Notes under the pieces: generated by a model
Databases searched by the model: none
The model's input: only the letters and a program-made list of their open reading frames with translations
What the model was told of the DNA's origin: nothing
Origin: Bacteroidales bacterium
GTDB taxonomy: Bacteria; Bacteroidota; Bacteroidia; Bacteroidales; P3
NCBI GenBank assembly: GCA_017560705.1
Contig: JAFZEK010000151.1
Coordinates: forward strand, 1 to 10,373
Length of the DNA stretch: 10,373 nucleotides
Direction: 5' to 3'
In this document: piece by piece, positions 1 through 6,903 of the stretch
How the letters are laid out: every line of letters begins with the position of its first letter
Numbering within the stretch: the first letter of the stretch is position 1
Position numbers and translations under genes: made by a program

Positions 1-1482
1 TATAAAATATGGTATCAGCTGACGATTAATACCATTCTCTTTACATATAATATCAAACTCCTTCTTTATCTTTATAAACAGCTGAAATGATGGCTTTCTC
101 ATAAAGCTAAGCACCTTTTCGGATGTATGTTCCGGAGCTACTTTCAACCGTCCGGAAACATGTCGGCTTACAACTCTTTTAAAATATTCCTTTCCACCAT
201 TGACAGGCGTAAACAAATCGTAGCGTATTCCACTACCAATATATACATGTCGAACATTGGGCAACGCTTCCACTTTGGCATATAGGTCCAGCAATGGCTT
301 ATGTGAAGACTCTAAATTCTTGCAATGCGTAGGATGAATACACGAATATCGGCTACACTTCTTGCATAAATCAGTATTTTTACCCTTCATCATATACATA
401 TTAGCCGATGGACCACCAAGGTCGGACAAAACTCCTTTGAAGTCCGACATACTCGATATTTTTTTCACTTCTTCCAACACCGACTCACAAGACCGACTCA
501 CCACCTGTTTCCCTTGATGTGCTGATATAGTACAAAACGAACAACCTCCAAAACATCCCCTATGAATATTTACCGAAAACTTTATCATCTCATAGGCCGG
601 AATAACACCTCTCTTTAGATATTTTGGATGAGGCATACGCATATAAGGAAGGCTAAAATAAGAGTCCAACTCCTCCGAAGAATATGGCAAATGTGGAGGA
701 TTCACTATCACATAGTTCTTCCCTATAGGTTGCACCAACCGCGAAGCCTCTATTTTGTTGCTCTCTAGCTCTATAATTCCAAAATTCTTAGCTTGTATTC
801 GTTTATCTTTCAAGCATTTTTCATGAGATTCCAAAACTATCGTTAACCAATTATCGTTTTGAGGAATATCTTTGGCCAAATAAGCTACTTGTGGCAAATT
901 CTTTATACCCTCTTTGTTATCAGCATCTAGCAAGCGAGCCACTTCTACAATAGTTTTTTCACCCATTCCATACACCATCACATCGGCAGGTGCTTGACTG
1001 AGAAATGGAGCCCTAAGAGCATCATCCCAATAATCGTAGTGGGTGAACCTTCTCATAGATGCCTCTATACCCCCTATCACTATTGGTACATCCGGATAAA
1101 GCTCTTTCACAATCTTAGAATACACGTATGCAGCTCTATCAGGCCTAAAGCCTGATTGCCCACCGGGAGTATATGCATCATTAGACCTTAGCCTTTTGGC
1201 TGCTGTATAATGATTTACCATACTATCCATACATCCCGACGTTATACCAAAAAACAATCTTGGTTTGCCAAACTTTTTAAAGTCGCGAAGGTCGTCTTGC
1301 CAGTTTGGTTGTGGTAAAATAGCCACCTTGTAACCTTCTCGTTCCAAAACACGACCAATAACAGCATGTCCAAAACCAGGATGGTCCACATAGGCATCTC
1401 CCGAAATAATAACTATATCCACTTCCTGCCACCCTCTTTCTTGTACTTCTTTGGCAGTTATAGGCAAAAAAGACGTTTTCAT
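1..1482 (-). CDS. ygiQ: YgiQ-family radical SAM protein, N-terminal 494 codons (3' end outside window)
   Basis: The reading frame is open from ATG at 1482 down to position 1 with no stop, so the C-terminal part is missing; E. coli YgiQ is about 740 residues. The N-terminus (FLPIT, then RGW, then GDAYVDHPGFG near residues 30-40) is typical of the YgiQ N-terminal domain. The radical SAM motif CFGGCSFC lies at residues 310-317, with Cys310, Cys314 and Cys317 as expected ligands of the [4Fe-4S] cluster that cleaves S-adenosylmethionine. A second Cys group, Cys373, Cys376, Cys381 and Cys387 (CKKCSRYSC, then HPTHC), resembles the conserved Cys pattern that follows the SAM core in this family. The family is widespread, but its substrate is not established to my knowledge. 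A terminator lies just upstream, so the gene is probably transcribed apart from purA, although I found no clear -7 box in the 38 bases between terminator and start. Confidence 0.95.
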   Translation of the reverse strand, partial: MKTSFLPITAKEVQERGWQEVDIVIISGDAYVDHPGFGHAVIGRVLEREGYKVAILPQPNWQDDLRDFKKFGKPRLFFGITSGCMDSMVNHYTAAKRLRSNDAYTPGGQSGFRPDRAAYVYSKIVKELYPDVPIVIGGIEASMRRFTHYDYWDDALRAPFLSQAPADVMVYGMGEKTIVEVARLLDADNKEGIKNLPQVAYLAKDIPQNDNWLTIVLESHEKCLKDKRIQAKNFGIIELESNKIEASRLVQPIGKNYVIVNPPHLPYSSEELDSYFSLPYMRMPHPKYLKRGVIPAYEMIKFSVNIHRGCFGGCSFCTISAHQGKQVVSRSCESVLEEVKKISSMSDFKGVLSDLGGPSANMYMMKGKNTDLCKKCSRYSCIHPTHCKNLESSHKPLLDLYAKVEALPNVRHVYIGSGIRYDLFTPVNGGKEYFKRVVSRHVSGRLKVAPEHTSEKVLSFMRKPSFQLFIKIKKEFDIICKENGINRQLIPYFI

Positions 1483-1520
1483 CTATACGCAGTTCCTATT
1501 GTATTCTTACTCTTGTTTCT

Positions 1521-1554
1521 AAAAAAAAGCATGTCGGGTCAAAAGACATGCTTT
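1521..1554 (-). terminator. Rho-independent terminator behind the PepSY-like gene
   Basis: Read on the minus strand, a perfect 10-bp stem (arms 1545-1554 and 1526-1535, AAAGCATGTC and its complement) encloses a 9-base loop and is followed by a run of eight T (1521-1528 as A on the plus strand). The hairpin starts about 30 bases after the stop of the PepSY-like gene. It separates that gene, and probably purA, from ygiQ. Confidence 0.9.
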
Positions 1555-1583
1555 AATATTATTATCACTAATTAATTTTCTTT

Positions 1584-2639
1584 CTATTGAATATCTCTCT
1601 CATCCAAAGGTTCTGCTACCAAACCAGTGAAGCTACCATTGTTATCGAAAGTCATACGTGTGTATTTAAGATCACGTTGACCTTTCACCTTCTGAGAAAT
1701 CACAACATAGAAATAAGATTTTGGTCTCTTTCCTGTTTCCGGATCTCTGAACTTGGAGTCAAAGTCGTAACGAACCATCTTAACTACTTTATATTTTTCG
1801 TCTTTAAACTTTTCTGCCAAGTATTTAAGAATAGGACGAGAGTAACGTTCTTTCTTCATCACAGTACCAGTCTTTATAAGCTTGTTGTCGTCACCGTAAA
1901 CAGCTTCAAACTCAGCTTTGGCTTTGTTTTGAAAATACGCAACTCCACCACCATCTCTAGCTACCCACCAAGGTCCTTTTGCTACTCTAGTTTTTGGGTT
2001 TCTCTTTTCAAAATCCTTAAGCATAGCTTTAGGAGGAGCATACTTTTCTACGTCGGGGCTATCAATGTCCATATCGCCACTACGTTTCTTGCTCTTTTTC
2101 TTGGCTATCTCATCTGGACGCTCTTTTTCATCTACTGCATCACTTTCAGGGTTTGTACGAGCTATGAAATCACGCTTCACCACCAATGGGTCTGGAGCAT
2201 TATTCTTCAACAACTTACCTCTTGTGTCAAAAACAAGCTCATAGTCGTTTGAACCTAAACCTTTCATAGCAATAACCAAACGATAATAGTTATCGCCACT
2301 CATTTCTTCGACATATTCCGACGATTTTATTCTGTAGCCAGGATAATTATTATCGAAATAAGTGTTTATAAGTGTTGGCATTTCAGCAACAGTAACAGGA
2401 AAAGAACTATATTGCCAGTCACCGGCGTCGGTGAAAAAAGACTTTCCATATTGCCCGTCAACAATCAACTCGGCCACGTACTGACCTGGATTTTGAAACC
2501 AGCTTTTTACTTTATAAGATGTATATGTATTTTCCAATGCCAATAAAACGGCTCTAGGCACCTCAGATTCTTTCACTTTCGTCTGAGCATTGGCCAACAT
2601 ACATATACTAATCAATGCGATAAAAACTACTTTTTTCAT
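1584..2639 (-). CDS. Secreted protein with two PepSY-like regions, function unknown
   Basis: 351 residues. The N-terminus (two Lys, a hydrophobic stretch, then LANA before Gln19) is a clear Sec signal peptide with predicted cleavage after Ala18; Cys13 is not in a lipobox. The mature protein appears to have two related halves. The first (about 22-155) has the pattern 'VPRAVLLAL..., Tyr/Val-rich strand, YVAELIVDGQYG, FFTDAGDW', which resembles the PepSY-like (DUF2874-type) periplasmic proteins common in Bacteroidetes. The second (about 200-340) repeats the order helix, AYFQNKAKAEFEAVYGDDNK, helix, long strands, MTFDNNGSF. Between them lies a charged linker rich in Lys, Asp and Glu (about 160-200). 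These proteins are thought to bind ligands or inhibit partners in the periplasm, but no activity can be read here. The gene follows purA by 55 bases without an obvious promoter and ends at a strong terminator, so cotranscription with purA is likely. Confidence 0.85.
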   Translation of the reverse strand: MKKVVFIALISICMLANAQTKVKESEVPRAVLLALENTYTSYKVKSWFQNPGQYVAELIVDGQYGKSFFTDAGDWQYSSFPVTVAEMPTLINTYFDNNYPGYRIKSSEYVEEMSGDNYYRLVIAMKGLGSNDYELVFDTRGKLLKNNAPDPLVVKRDFIARTNPESDAVDEKERPDEIAKKKSKKRSGDMDIDSPDVEKYAPPKAMLKDFEKRNPKTRVAKGPWWVARDGGGVAYFQNKAKAEFEAVYGDDNKLIKTGTVMKKERYSRPILKYLAEKFKDEKYKVVKMVRYDFDSKFRDPETGKRPKSYFYVVISQKVKGQRDLKYTRMTFDNNGSFTGLVAEPLDERDIQ

Positions 2640-2694
2640 TTATGTATATTTTGAATTTATTTCTTTAGAACGAATAATTAATAGTATTATTGTA

Positions 2695-3987
2695 TTATTT
2701 GAACAAAACATCTTTTCTATCCGGACTTATGGAGATAGCTTTTACAGGCACTCCCACCAAATTTTCTAGTGTTTTTACATATTCTTTCAAATTTTCAGGC
2801 AATGCTTCGTAGCTTTCAATTCCCTTAAGATCAACCTTCCAGCCTTTGTATTTAGCATATTGTGGTTGTACTTCCACAGAATTATATTCGAAAGGAATTT
2901 CATCTGTAAGGGTTCCGTTTACGCTATATTTTTCACATACTTTAACCTCTTCAAAGTCGTTAAGTACATCTATTTTGGTCACTAGCAGTTCGGTAACGCC
3001 ATTAAGCATACAAGTGTACTTCAACGCAGGAATGTCTATCCAGCCACATCTGCGAGGTCTACCTGTTGTAGAACCAAATTCATTACCCTTGTTTTGAAGT
3101 TCTTCACCATCATCATCGAATAACTCAGTAGGAAACGGACCGGCACCTACACGTGTACAATAAGCCTTGGTTATACCCATCACTCTTCCTATTTTGGAAG
3201 GAGCAACACCCAAACCCGAACATACACCGGCAGTAATAGTGCTAGATGATGTAACGAATGGATAAGAACCAAAATCTATATCAAGCATTGAACCTTGAGC
3301 ACCTTCTGCCAATACTTTCATTCCTTTTTTCAAACAATCGTTCAAAAAGTATTCGCTATTAATAAGGTTGAATTTCTTTATAATGTTCAAAGATTCGAAC
3401 CATTTAGCTTCATACTCTTCCAATGTCATATCAGCCACACGGAAAGAATCTACATCATATTTTAGAGTTTTAGCCAATTGCAAGTGCTGAATCTTTTGCA
3501 ATTCGTACTTTTCTTTAAAATCGAACTCCAATATATCCCCCACTCTAAGCCCCGAACGTGCTATCTTGTCGGTATAAGCAGGTCCAATACCTTTCAAAGT
3601 GGAGCCAATTTTAGAACGCCCCTTAGCCATCTCGTTGGCACAGTCCAACATACGATGCGATGGCAATATCAAGTGTGCTTTTTTAGATATATATAGGTTT
3701 TGGGTAGCATCAACCCCACGTTTTTGAAGGTTTTCTATTTCTTCGGAAAATATGAAAGGATCTATAAGAACCCCATTTCCAATAACGTTCTTCTTTTCTT
3801 TGTGGAATATTCCAGAAGGGATTATGTGCAATACATGCTTTATACCATTAAACTCTAAGGTATGTCCAGCATTAGGTCCTCCCTGAAAACGTGCAATAAC
3901 ATCATAATCGGGAGTTAGCACATCTACTATTTTCCCTTTTCCTTCATCGCCCCATTGTAAACCTAGCAATACATCAACTTTGCTCAT
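2695..3987 (-). CDS. purA: Adenylosuccinate synthase (PurA)
   Basis: 430 residues, the usual length. The enzyme joins IMP and aspartate with GTP hydrolysis to make adenylosuccinate, the first step from IMP to AMP, in the cytoplasm. The N-terminal GDEGKGK loop is at residues 13-19, with Asp14 as the equivalent of catalytic Asp13 of E. coli. GGPNAGH ends at His42, the equivalent of catalytic His41. The IMP-binding segment GSTLKGIGPAY is present, as is TGRPRRCGW (about 308-316), whose arginines belong to the aspartate-binding region. The C-terminus ends with a SPDR motif that corresponds to the GPDR guanine-contact motif. All key residues are present, so the enzyme should be active. The start is fixed by the conserved N-terminus. 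The 198-base gap upstream suggests a separate promoter from the murB pair. Confidence 0.98.
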   Translation of the reverse strand: MSKVDVLLGLQWGDEGKGKIVDVLTPDYDVIARFQGGPNAGHTLEFNGIKHVLHIIPSGIFHKEKKNVIGNGVLIDPFIFSEEIENLQKRGVDATQNLYISKKAHLILPSHRMLDCANEMAKGRSKIGSTLKGIGPAYTDKIARSGLRVGDILEFDFKEKYELQKIQHLQLAKTLKYDVDSFRVADMTLEEYEAKWFESLNIIKKFNLINSEYFLNDCLKKGMKVLAEGAQGSMLDIDFGSYPFVTSSSTITAGVCSGLGVAPSKIGRVMGITKAYCTRVGAGPFPTELFDDDGEELQNKGNEFGSTTGRPRRCGWIDIPALKYTCMLNGVTELLVTKIDVLNDFEEVKVCEKYSVNGTLTDEIPFEYNSVEVQPQYAKYKGWKVDLKGIESYEALPENLKEYVKTLENLVGVPVKAISISPDRKDVLFK

Positions 3988-4078
3988 ATATGTACGTTTT
4001 TTTTACTATTCATAATAACCTAAAAATAAAACACATAAAGGCTTCTAGCATTCATTATTTTCACCTTTAAATCTTTTG

Positions 4079-4086
4079 CGAAATTA
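4079..4086 (-). promoter_or_regulatory. Possible -7 box of a purA promoter
   Basis: On the minus strand the bases read TAATTTCG, one mismatch from the Bacteroidetes -7 consensus TAnnTTTG, about 90 bases before the purA start. I see no good -33 TTTG at the usual distance. The call rests mainly on position in the only sizeable gap before purA. Confidence 0.3.
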
Positions 4087-4185
4087 GCAATTTTATTGGA
4101 TGTATCAGCATTTTTATTTCTAAAATTGCCAAAAAGTTTTCAGCCTTATACGTATTTTATTAATAATCATAACCTTGCAAGTGAA

Positions 4186-4797
4186 TTATTTATCCCTTTC
4201 TTTTTTAAACCATTCTATAAATTCGGGGAATTTATCTAGCGGTGCAAAACCATCTTTATCCAAATCTGCCGGCACTGGGCAAACGTCCAAATATCCCAAC
4301 AGTGTTGCACAGTCAAATTCGCCTATCAATGCTTCCAATGTTACATAAACACCCACAAGCAAATCGTCGTCGTATTTTTCCGGCATGTTCAACGCCACTC
4401 TTACTCCCAAAATATCTGGTTCTTCTTCGTTTTCCAAGAATTGGAAATACATCTTTTTAGTTTCAAAATAATATTTTTCAAAGTGTACTTTCAAATCCTT
4501 GCCGTGTGGTTGCTTGAAAGGTATGAACTCCCACCAGTCCAAATCCGGTGCTTCTTCCACTAGCTCCACCACATATCTAAATAGTTCTACATCACCTTCG
4601 GCTGAGAAAACTACCTTGCGTCCATTTTTTGTTTGCTCGCCCATTTCAAAGGACAAACCATCGCAATAGTTTGTCAATTCGCGTTGCAACTCTTCCAACA
4701 ATTGTTGTTGTTTTTCTTGAGAATGTTCTGATAACATTGTCAATTCTTCATTATTGGCAACAAACCATTCCCAAAATTTAGTTACTTTATCGTTCAT
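4186..4797 (-). CDS. Conserved-looking hypothetical protein, cytoplasmic
   Basis: 203 residues, acidic, no signal peptide and no membrane segment. The N-terminal third is helical (FWEWFVANNEE, then a Gln- and Glu-rich segment). It is followed by a strand-rich part with RKVVFSAEGDVELF, a helix LVEEAPDLDWWEFIPFKQP (about 82-100), a strand pair around KKMYFQFLENEEEPD, and a Gly/Val strand-helix segment with LEALIGEFD. The Trp-Glu-Phe...Phe-Lys-Gln-Pro signature reminds me of an uncharacterised single-domain family found in Bacteroidetes, but I cannot name it with certainty. There are no recognisable catalytic motifs. The gene starts 30 bases after murB on the same strand and should be its operon partner. 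That suggests constant coexpression with a cell-wall enzyme, but gives no function. Confidence 0.8.
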   Translation of the reverse strand: MNDKVTKFWEWFVANNEELTMLSEHSQEKQQQLLEELQRELTNYCDGLSFEMGEQTKNGRKVVFSAEGDVELFRYVVELVEEAPDLDWWEFIPFKQPHGKDLKVHFEKYYFETKKMYFQFLENEEEPDILGVRVALNMPEKYDDDLLVGVYVTLEALIGEFDCATLLGYLDVCPVPADLDKDGFAPLDKFPEFIEWFKKERDK

Positions 4798-4827
4798 TTT
4801 ATAGTATATCAGGGTATTTATTATTCA

Positions 4828-5850
4828 TTATTTCACTATGATGGCTTCTGTTTCCAATCTTACTCCAAATTTATTTTCCACATCTGCCACTATCGTTTCC
4901 GACAGTTTTTGCACCTCGCTTCCGGTGCAGCCACCGTTGTTCACCAGCACCAAAGCTTGCTTTGCATACACCCCTACTCGTCCTAGCGACTTTCCTTTCC
5001 ATCCGCACTGCTCTATAAGCCAAGCTGCTGCCAATTTATATTTACCATCGCCCGAAGCGTAATGCACTATAGTAGGGTAATCCTTCATCAAAAGTTCTAA
5101 TTTTTGCTCGCCCACTATAGGGTTTTTGAAAAAACTACCAGCACTTCCTATCTCTTTGGTGTCTGGAAGTTTTTGCTTTCTTATGTCGGCCACCACCTCT
5201 GCCACTTGCATAGGCGTTGGTGATAGTATATTTCTTTCTTTCAATCCATTCGATATTGCCGAATAGTCCGTTTTAGTACAGGTTCGGTCTTTATGCAATT
5301 CGAACATTACCGAAAAAACAATGTACTTATCCTTAAGTTCATTCTTAAAAACGCTATCGCGGTAGCCGAATTTGCAGTCAGTGTTGGTAAAAATTCTTTT
5401 GCATCCCGTAGCTATTTCGTATGCCACCACTGCCTTTATCACATCTTTAGCTTCCACACCGTAAGCACCTACGTTCTGAACAGGGGCAGCACCCACACAT
5501 CCAGGTATTTCCACCAAGTTTTCTAGGCCATAAAAACCTCTGCGAGTCATATCCCACGCAAAATCGCTCCACACCTCGCCTGCCTGTGCTTCTACCACCA
5601 CACGACGGTCGTCTTCGGACACTATGCTAATGCCCTTATTGGCCATACGAACAACAACGCCGGCAAAATCCGCAACAAAAACAATGTTACTTCCACCGCC
5701 CAATATAAAGAAACGCTCCGACGCAAGCAATCCGCCTTGCAGCAGCTTACTCACATCCTTCTCATCTTTTGGCTGAACAAAAATGGACGCTTTGGCATCC
5801 AATCCAAAAGTATTATACGATTTAAGCGAAACGTTTTCTTCTATATTCAT
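4828..5850 (-). CDS. murB: UDP-N-acetylenolpyruvoylglucosamine reductase (MurB, type I)
   Basis: MurB reduces the enolpyruvyl group of UDP-GlcNAc-enolpyruvate with NADPH and FAD, giving UDP-N-acetylmuramate for peptidoglycan synthesis in the cytoplasm. The FAD-binding part shows LGGGSNIVF, then GLENLVEIPGCVGAAPVQNVGAYG, close to E. coli MurB. FGYRDSVFK and GSAGSFFKNP follow. Ser239 in the last motif corresponds to catalytic Ser229 of E. coli, and the C-terminal ETEAIIV segment matches the region of the catalytic Glu. The long insertions place it in the E. coli-like type I class. I chose ATG at 5850 (340 residues) because its product begins NIEENVSLKSYNTFG, matching the E. coli start at SLKPWNTFG. 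An in-frame ATG at 5874 would add eight residues and leave a leader of only about 15 bases after the predicted promoter. Confidence 0.96.
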   Translation of the reverse strand: MNIEENVSLKSYNTFGLDAKASIFVQPKDEKDVSKLLQGGLLASERFFILGGGSNIVFVADFAGVVVRMANKGISIVSEDDRRVVVEAQAGEVWSDFAWDMTRRGFYGLENLVEIPGCVGAAPVQNVGAYGVEAKDVIKAVVAYEIATGCKRIFTNTDCKFGYRDSVFKNELKDKYIVFSVMFELHKDRTCTKTDYSAISNGLKERNILSPTPMQVAEVVADIRKQKLPDTKEIGSAGSFFKNPIVGEQKLELLMKDYPTIVHYASGDGKYKLAAAWLIEQCGWKGKSLGRVGVYAKQALVLVNNGGCTGSEVQKLSETIVADVENKFGVRLETEAIIVK

Positions 5851-5896
5851 TAGTTTCCAGATAATTGTATGCATTTTCCTATTTCAATATTCCGTA

Positions 5897-5927
5897 CAAA
5901 TATACGCATAAATTTTGGTATGCCATA
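5897..5927 (-). promoter_or_regulatory. Predicted murB promoter (Bacteroidetes type)
   Basis: On the minus strand TATATTTG (5897-5904) is a perfect TAnnTTTG -7 box. TATG at 5924-5927, one mismatch from the TTTG -33 element, is 19 bases upstream, the usual spacing. Transcription should start near 5890, giving a leader of about 40 bases to the preferred ATG. Confidence 0.55.
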
Positions 5928-6057
5928 AACTTTTATACTTTTTATTTATTAGCAATTGATTATTAAGCAATAACACACACAACATTTTTACTTCAAAATA
6001 TCACCAATATTATAGGTGAAAAAAGCCCTTTCAACGCCGTTCCATCGGCAAGTAAAA

Positions 6058-6087
6058 TGTTAAACAAAATCCTCAATTGTTAAACAA
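6058..6087. repeat. Direct repeat TGTTAAACAA, 20-bp spacing
   Basis: TGTTAAACAA occurs at 6058-6067 and again at 6078-6087, exactly 20 bp apart. A shortened copy, TGTTAAAC, is at 6375-6382. A 20-bp period is about two helical turns, so both copies would face the same side of the DNA, as operator half-sites often do. No regulator is identified. Confidence 0.5.
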
Positions 6088-6150
6088 CACTCGAACACAT
6101 TGCCTCAATATGGTGATATACGCACATTTTCCTCCCGAGAAAAATTCATT

Positions 6151-6164
6151 TACATCGCGATGTA
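6151..6164. repeat. 14-bp perfect palindrome
   Basis: TACATCGCGATGTA is fully self-complementary, with its centre between 6157 and 6158. It lies 7 bases before the larger palindrome and shares the ATC-GAT style core. It may be part of the same composite element. Confidence 0.6.
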
Positions 6165-6171
6165 GATATAT

Positions 6172-6209
6172 TTTCCTCGTGATGAAACCCGGGTTTCATC
6201 ACGAGGAAA
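6172..6209. repeat. 38-bp perfect palindrome without loop
   Basis: The 19-base arm at 6172-6190 (TTTCCTCGTGATGAAACCC) is followed directly by its exact reverse complement at 6191-6209. The centre is CCCGGG. No T-run follows on either strand, so it is not a normal intrinsic terminator. In RNA it would form a stem of up to about 17 bp. It lies roughly 270 bp from the murB promoter and 600 bp from the sufC promoter. Confidence 0.95.
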
Positions 6210-6231
6210 CCCTATCATCACCGTCACGACA

Positions 6232-6259
6232 CCTAGGTTTGCTCCGCTGAAGACCTGGG
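6232..6259. repeat. REP-like imperfect hairpin
   Basis: CCTAGGT (6232-6238) can pair with ACCTGGG (6253-6259), giving 7 pairs with one G-U in RNA. The 14-base loop contains GCTCCGCTGAAG. The layout, a short GC-rich stem around a GCTNCGCTGA-like loop, resembles decayed REP-type intergenic repeats known in many bacteria. Whether it is repeated in this genome cannot be seen here. Confidence 0.4.
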
Positions 6260-6353
6260 AAGAAATTTCGAGAAAAATATCATCACTGATTATCAAATTT
6301 TTAGTCCAACAACTCGTCTACACTTCAATATCTACCCATCTGTGTAAAAAAAT

Positions 6354-6373
6354 GGAGAAATAAGCGATTCTCC
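6354..6373. repeat. Small inverted repeat GGAGAA/TTCTCC
   Basis: GGAGAA at 6354-6359 and TTCTCC at 6368-6373 form a 6-bp stem with an 8-base loop. No T-run follows on either strand. Its role is unknown and it could be a chance structure. Confidence 0.35.
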
Positions 6374-6425
6374 GTGTTAAACCAGCCACTGTTAATATAT
6401 CGAAGTTTTAGCATTATTCTTAACG

Positions 6426-6467
6426 GAAAAACTACGTTTCTTCAAAACTAGTTCGAAAAACTACGTT
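6426..6467. repeat. Direct repeat GAAAAACTACGTT, 29-bp spacing
   Basis: The 13-mer occurs exactly at 6426-6438 and 6455-6467. A degenerate third copy, with CTACGTT at 6572-6578 after an A-run, follows about 115 bp later. Chance identity of 13 bases this close is unlikely even in AT-rich DNA. It may mark protein binding sites or a decayed repeat. Confidence 0.6.
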
Positions 6468-6808
6468 GCAGATAATTTGTCGAATTTTGTTAGAGACGAG
6501 TTCAGAACCCGAAATTTTGGAAAGTTGCCTTAACCACCGTTTTCAGCAACAGCTTATCAACAAAAAAAACGCTACGTTCAATCCACTTTTTCACCCCTCG
6601 AAAGAAAAATAATCAAAAACACGCAAGACTGCAAAAAAACGCACTGTAAATCAAGAACAAGAGCTAGTGTTCGAAGAAAATTAAACGTTTGGCTCCTACA
6701 AAAGAAAAAAGGCATACAACTCTGCAGCACACTGCAATACACTGCCCTCTACCCTATCAAGCCATGAAGTTCTTTCATTTTATTGTTCCAAAATTCAACA
6801 AAATAACG

Positions 6809-6816
6809 TATATTTG
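6809..6816 (+). promoter_or_regulatory. Predicted -7 box of the sufCD promoter
   Basis: TATATTTG is a perfect TAnnTTTG box, identical to that of murB. An ATTG at 6782-6785 could serve as -33 element, but the 23-base spacing is longer than usual. A start near 6823 would give a leader of about 80 bases. The leader contains the inverted repeat AAAAACTT (6847-6854) and AAGTTTTT (6874-6881). Confidence 0.5.
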
Positions 6817-6903
6817 CAATAAGATTGTGAATAAAAACAGTTGAGCAAAAACTTTTTTATTGCACACATTGTTAAGTTTTTAAACAGTAAAATAGATACT
6901 ATT

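Larger units (their letters stand above)
5928..6808. other. Gene-free, repeat-rich spacer between divergent murB and sufC
   Basis: About 880 bases between the two predicted divergent promoters. Stops are frequent in all frames, and I see no credible coding region, tRNA or classic structured RNA. The left half (6058-6290) holds a direct repeat, two perfect palindromes and a REP-like hairpin. The right half (6350-6580) holds a small hairpin and a 13-bp direct repeat. The rest, including A-rich stretches at 6560-6720, shows nothing I can interpret. It is much longer than needed for two promoters. Confidence 0.75.

Noticed and set aside
1587..2252. Long plus-strand open frame opposite the PepSY-like gene
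   Set aside because: The minus-strand frame has a signal peptide, family resemblance and a matching terminator. The plus-strand frame is a compositional shadow with Phe/Ser-rich sequence and no family resemblance.
6001..6019. TCACC/GGTGA inverted repeat as an operator
   Set aside because: A 5-bp arm with a 9-base spacer is expected by chance in 1 kb of AT-rich DNA.
6058..6467. CRISPR array
   Set aside because: The repeats are only 10-13 bases, belong to different families and occur two or three times. There are no regular repeat-spacer units and no cas genes.
6554..6562. TTATCAACA as a DnaA box and the AT-rich spacer as an origin
   Set aside because: It is a single near-match to TTATCCACA without a cluster of boxes, and there is no dnaA, dnaN or similar gene nearby.
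6841..6903. Upstream TTG start for sufC adding 21 residues
   Set aside because: The extra residues do not resemble SufC N-termini and lie just after the predicted -7 box. ATG at 6904 gives the standard length and start.
5875..6903. Remnant of sufB in the spacer
   Set aside because: The spacer is too short for sufB, stops occur often in all frames, and I found no SufB-like motif on either strand by eye.
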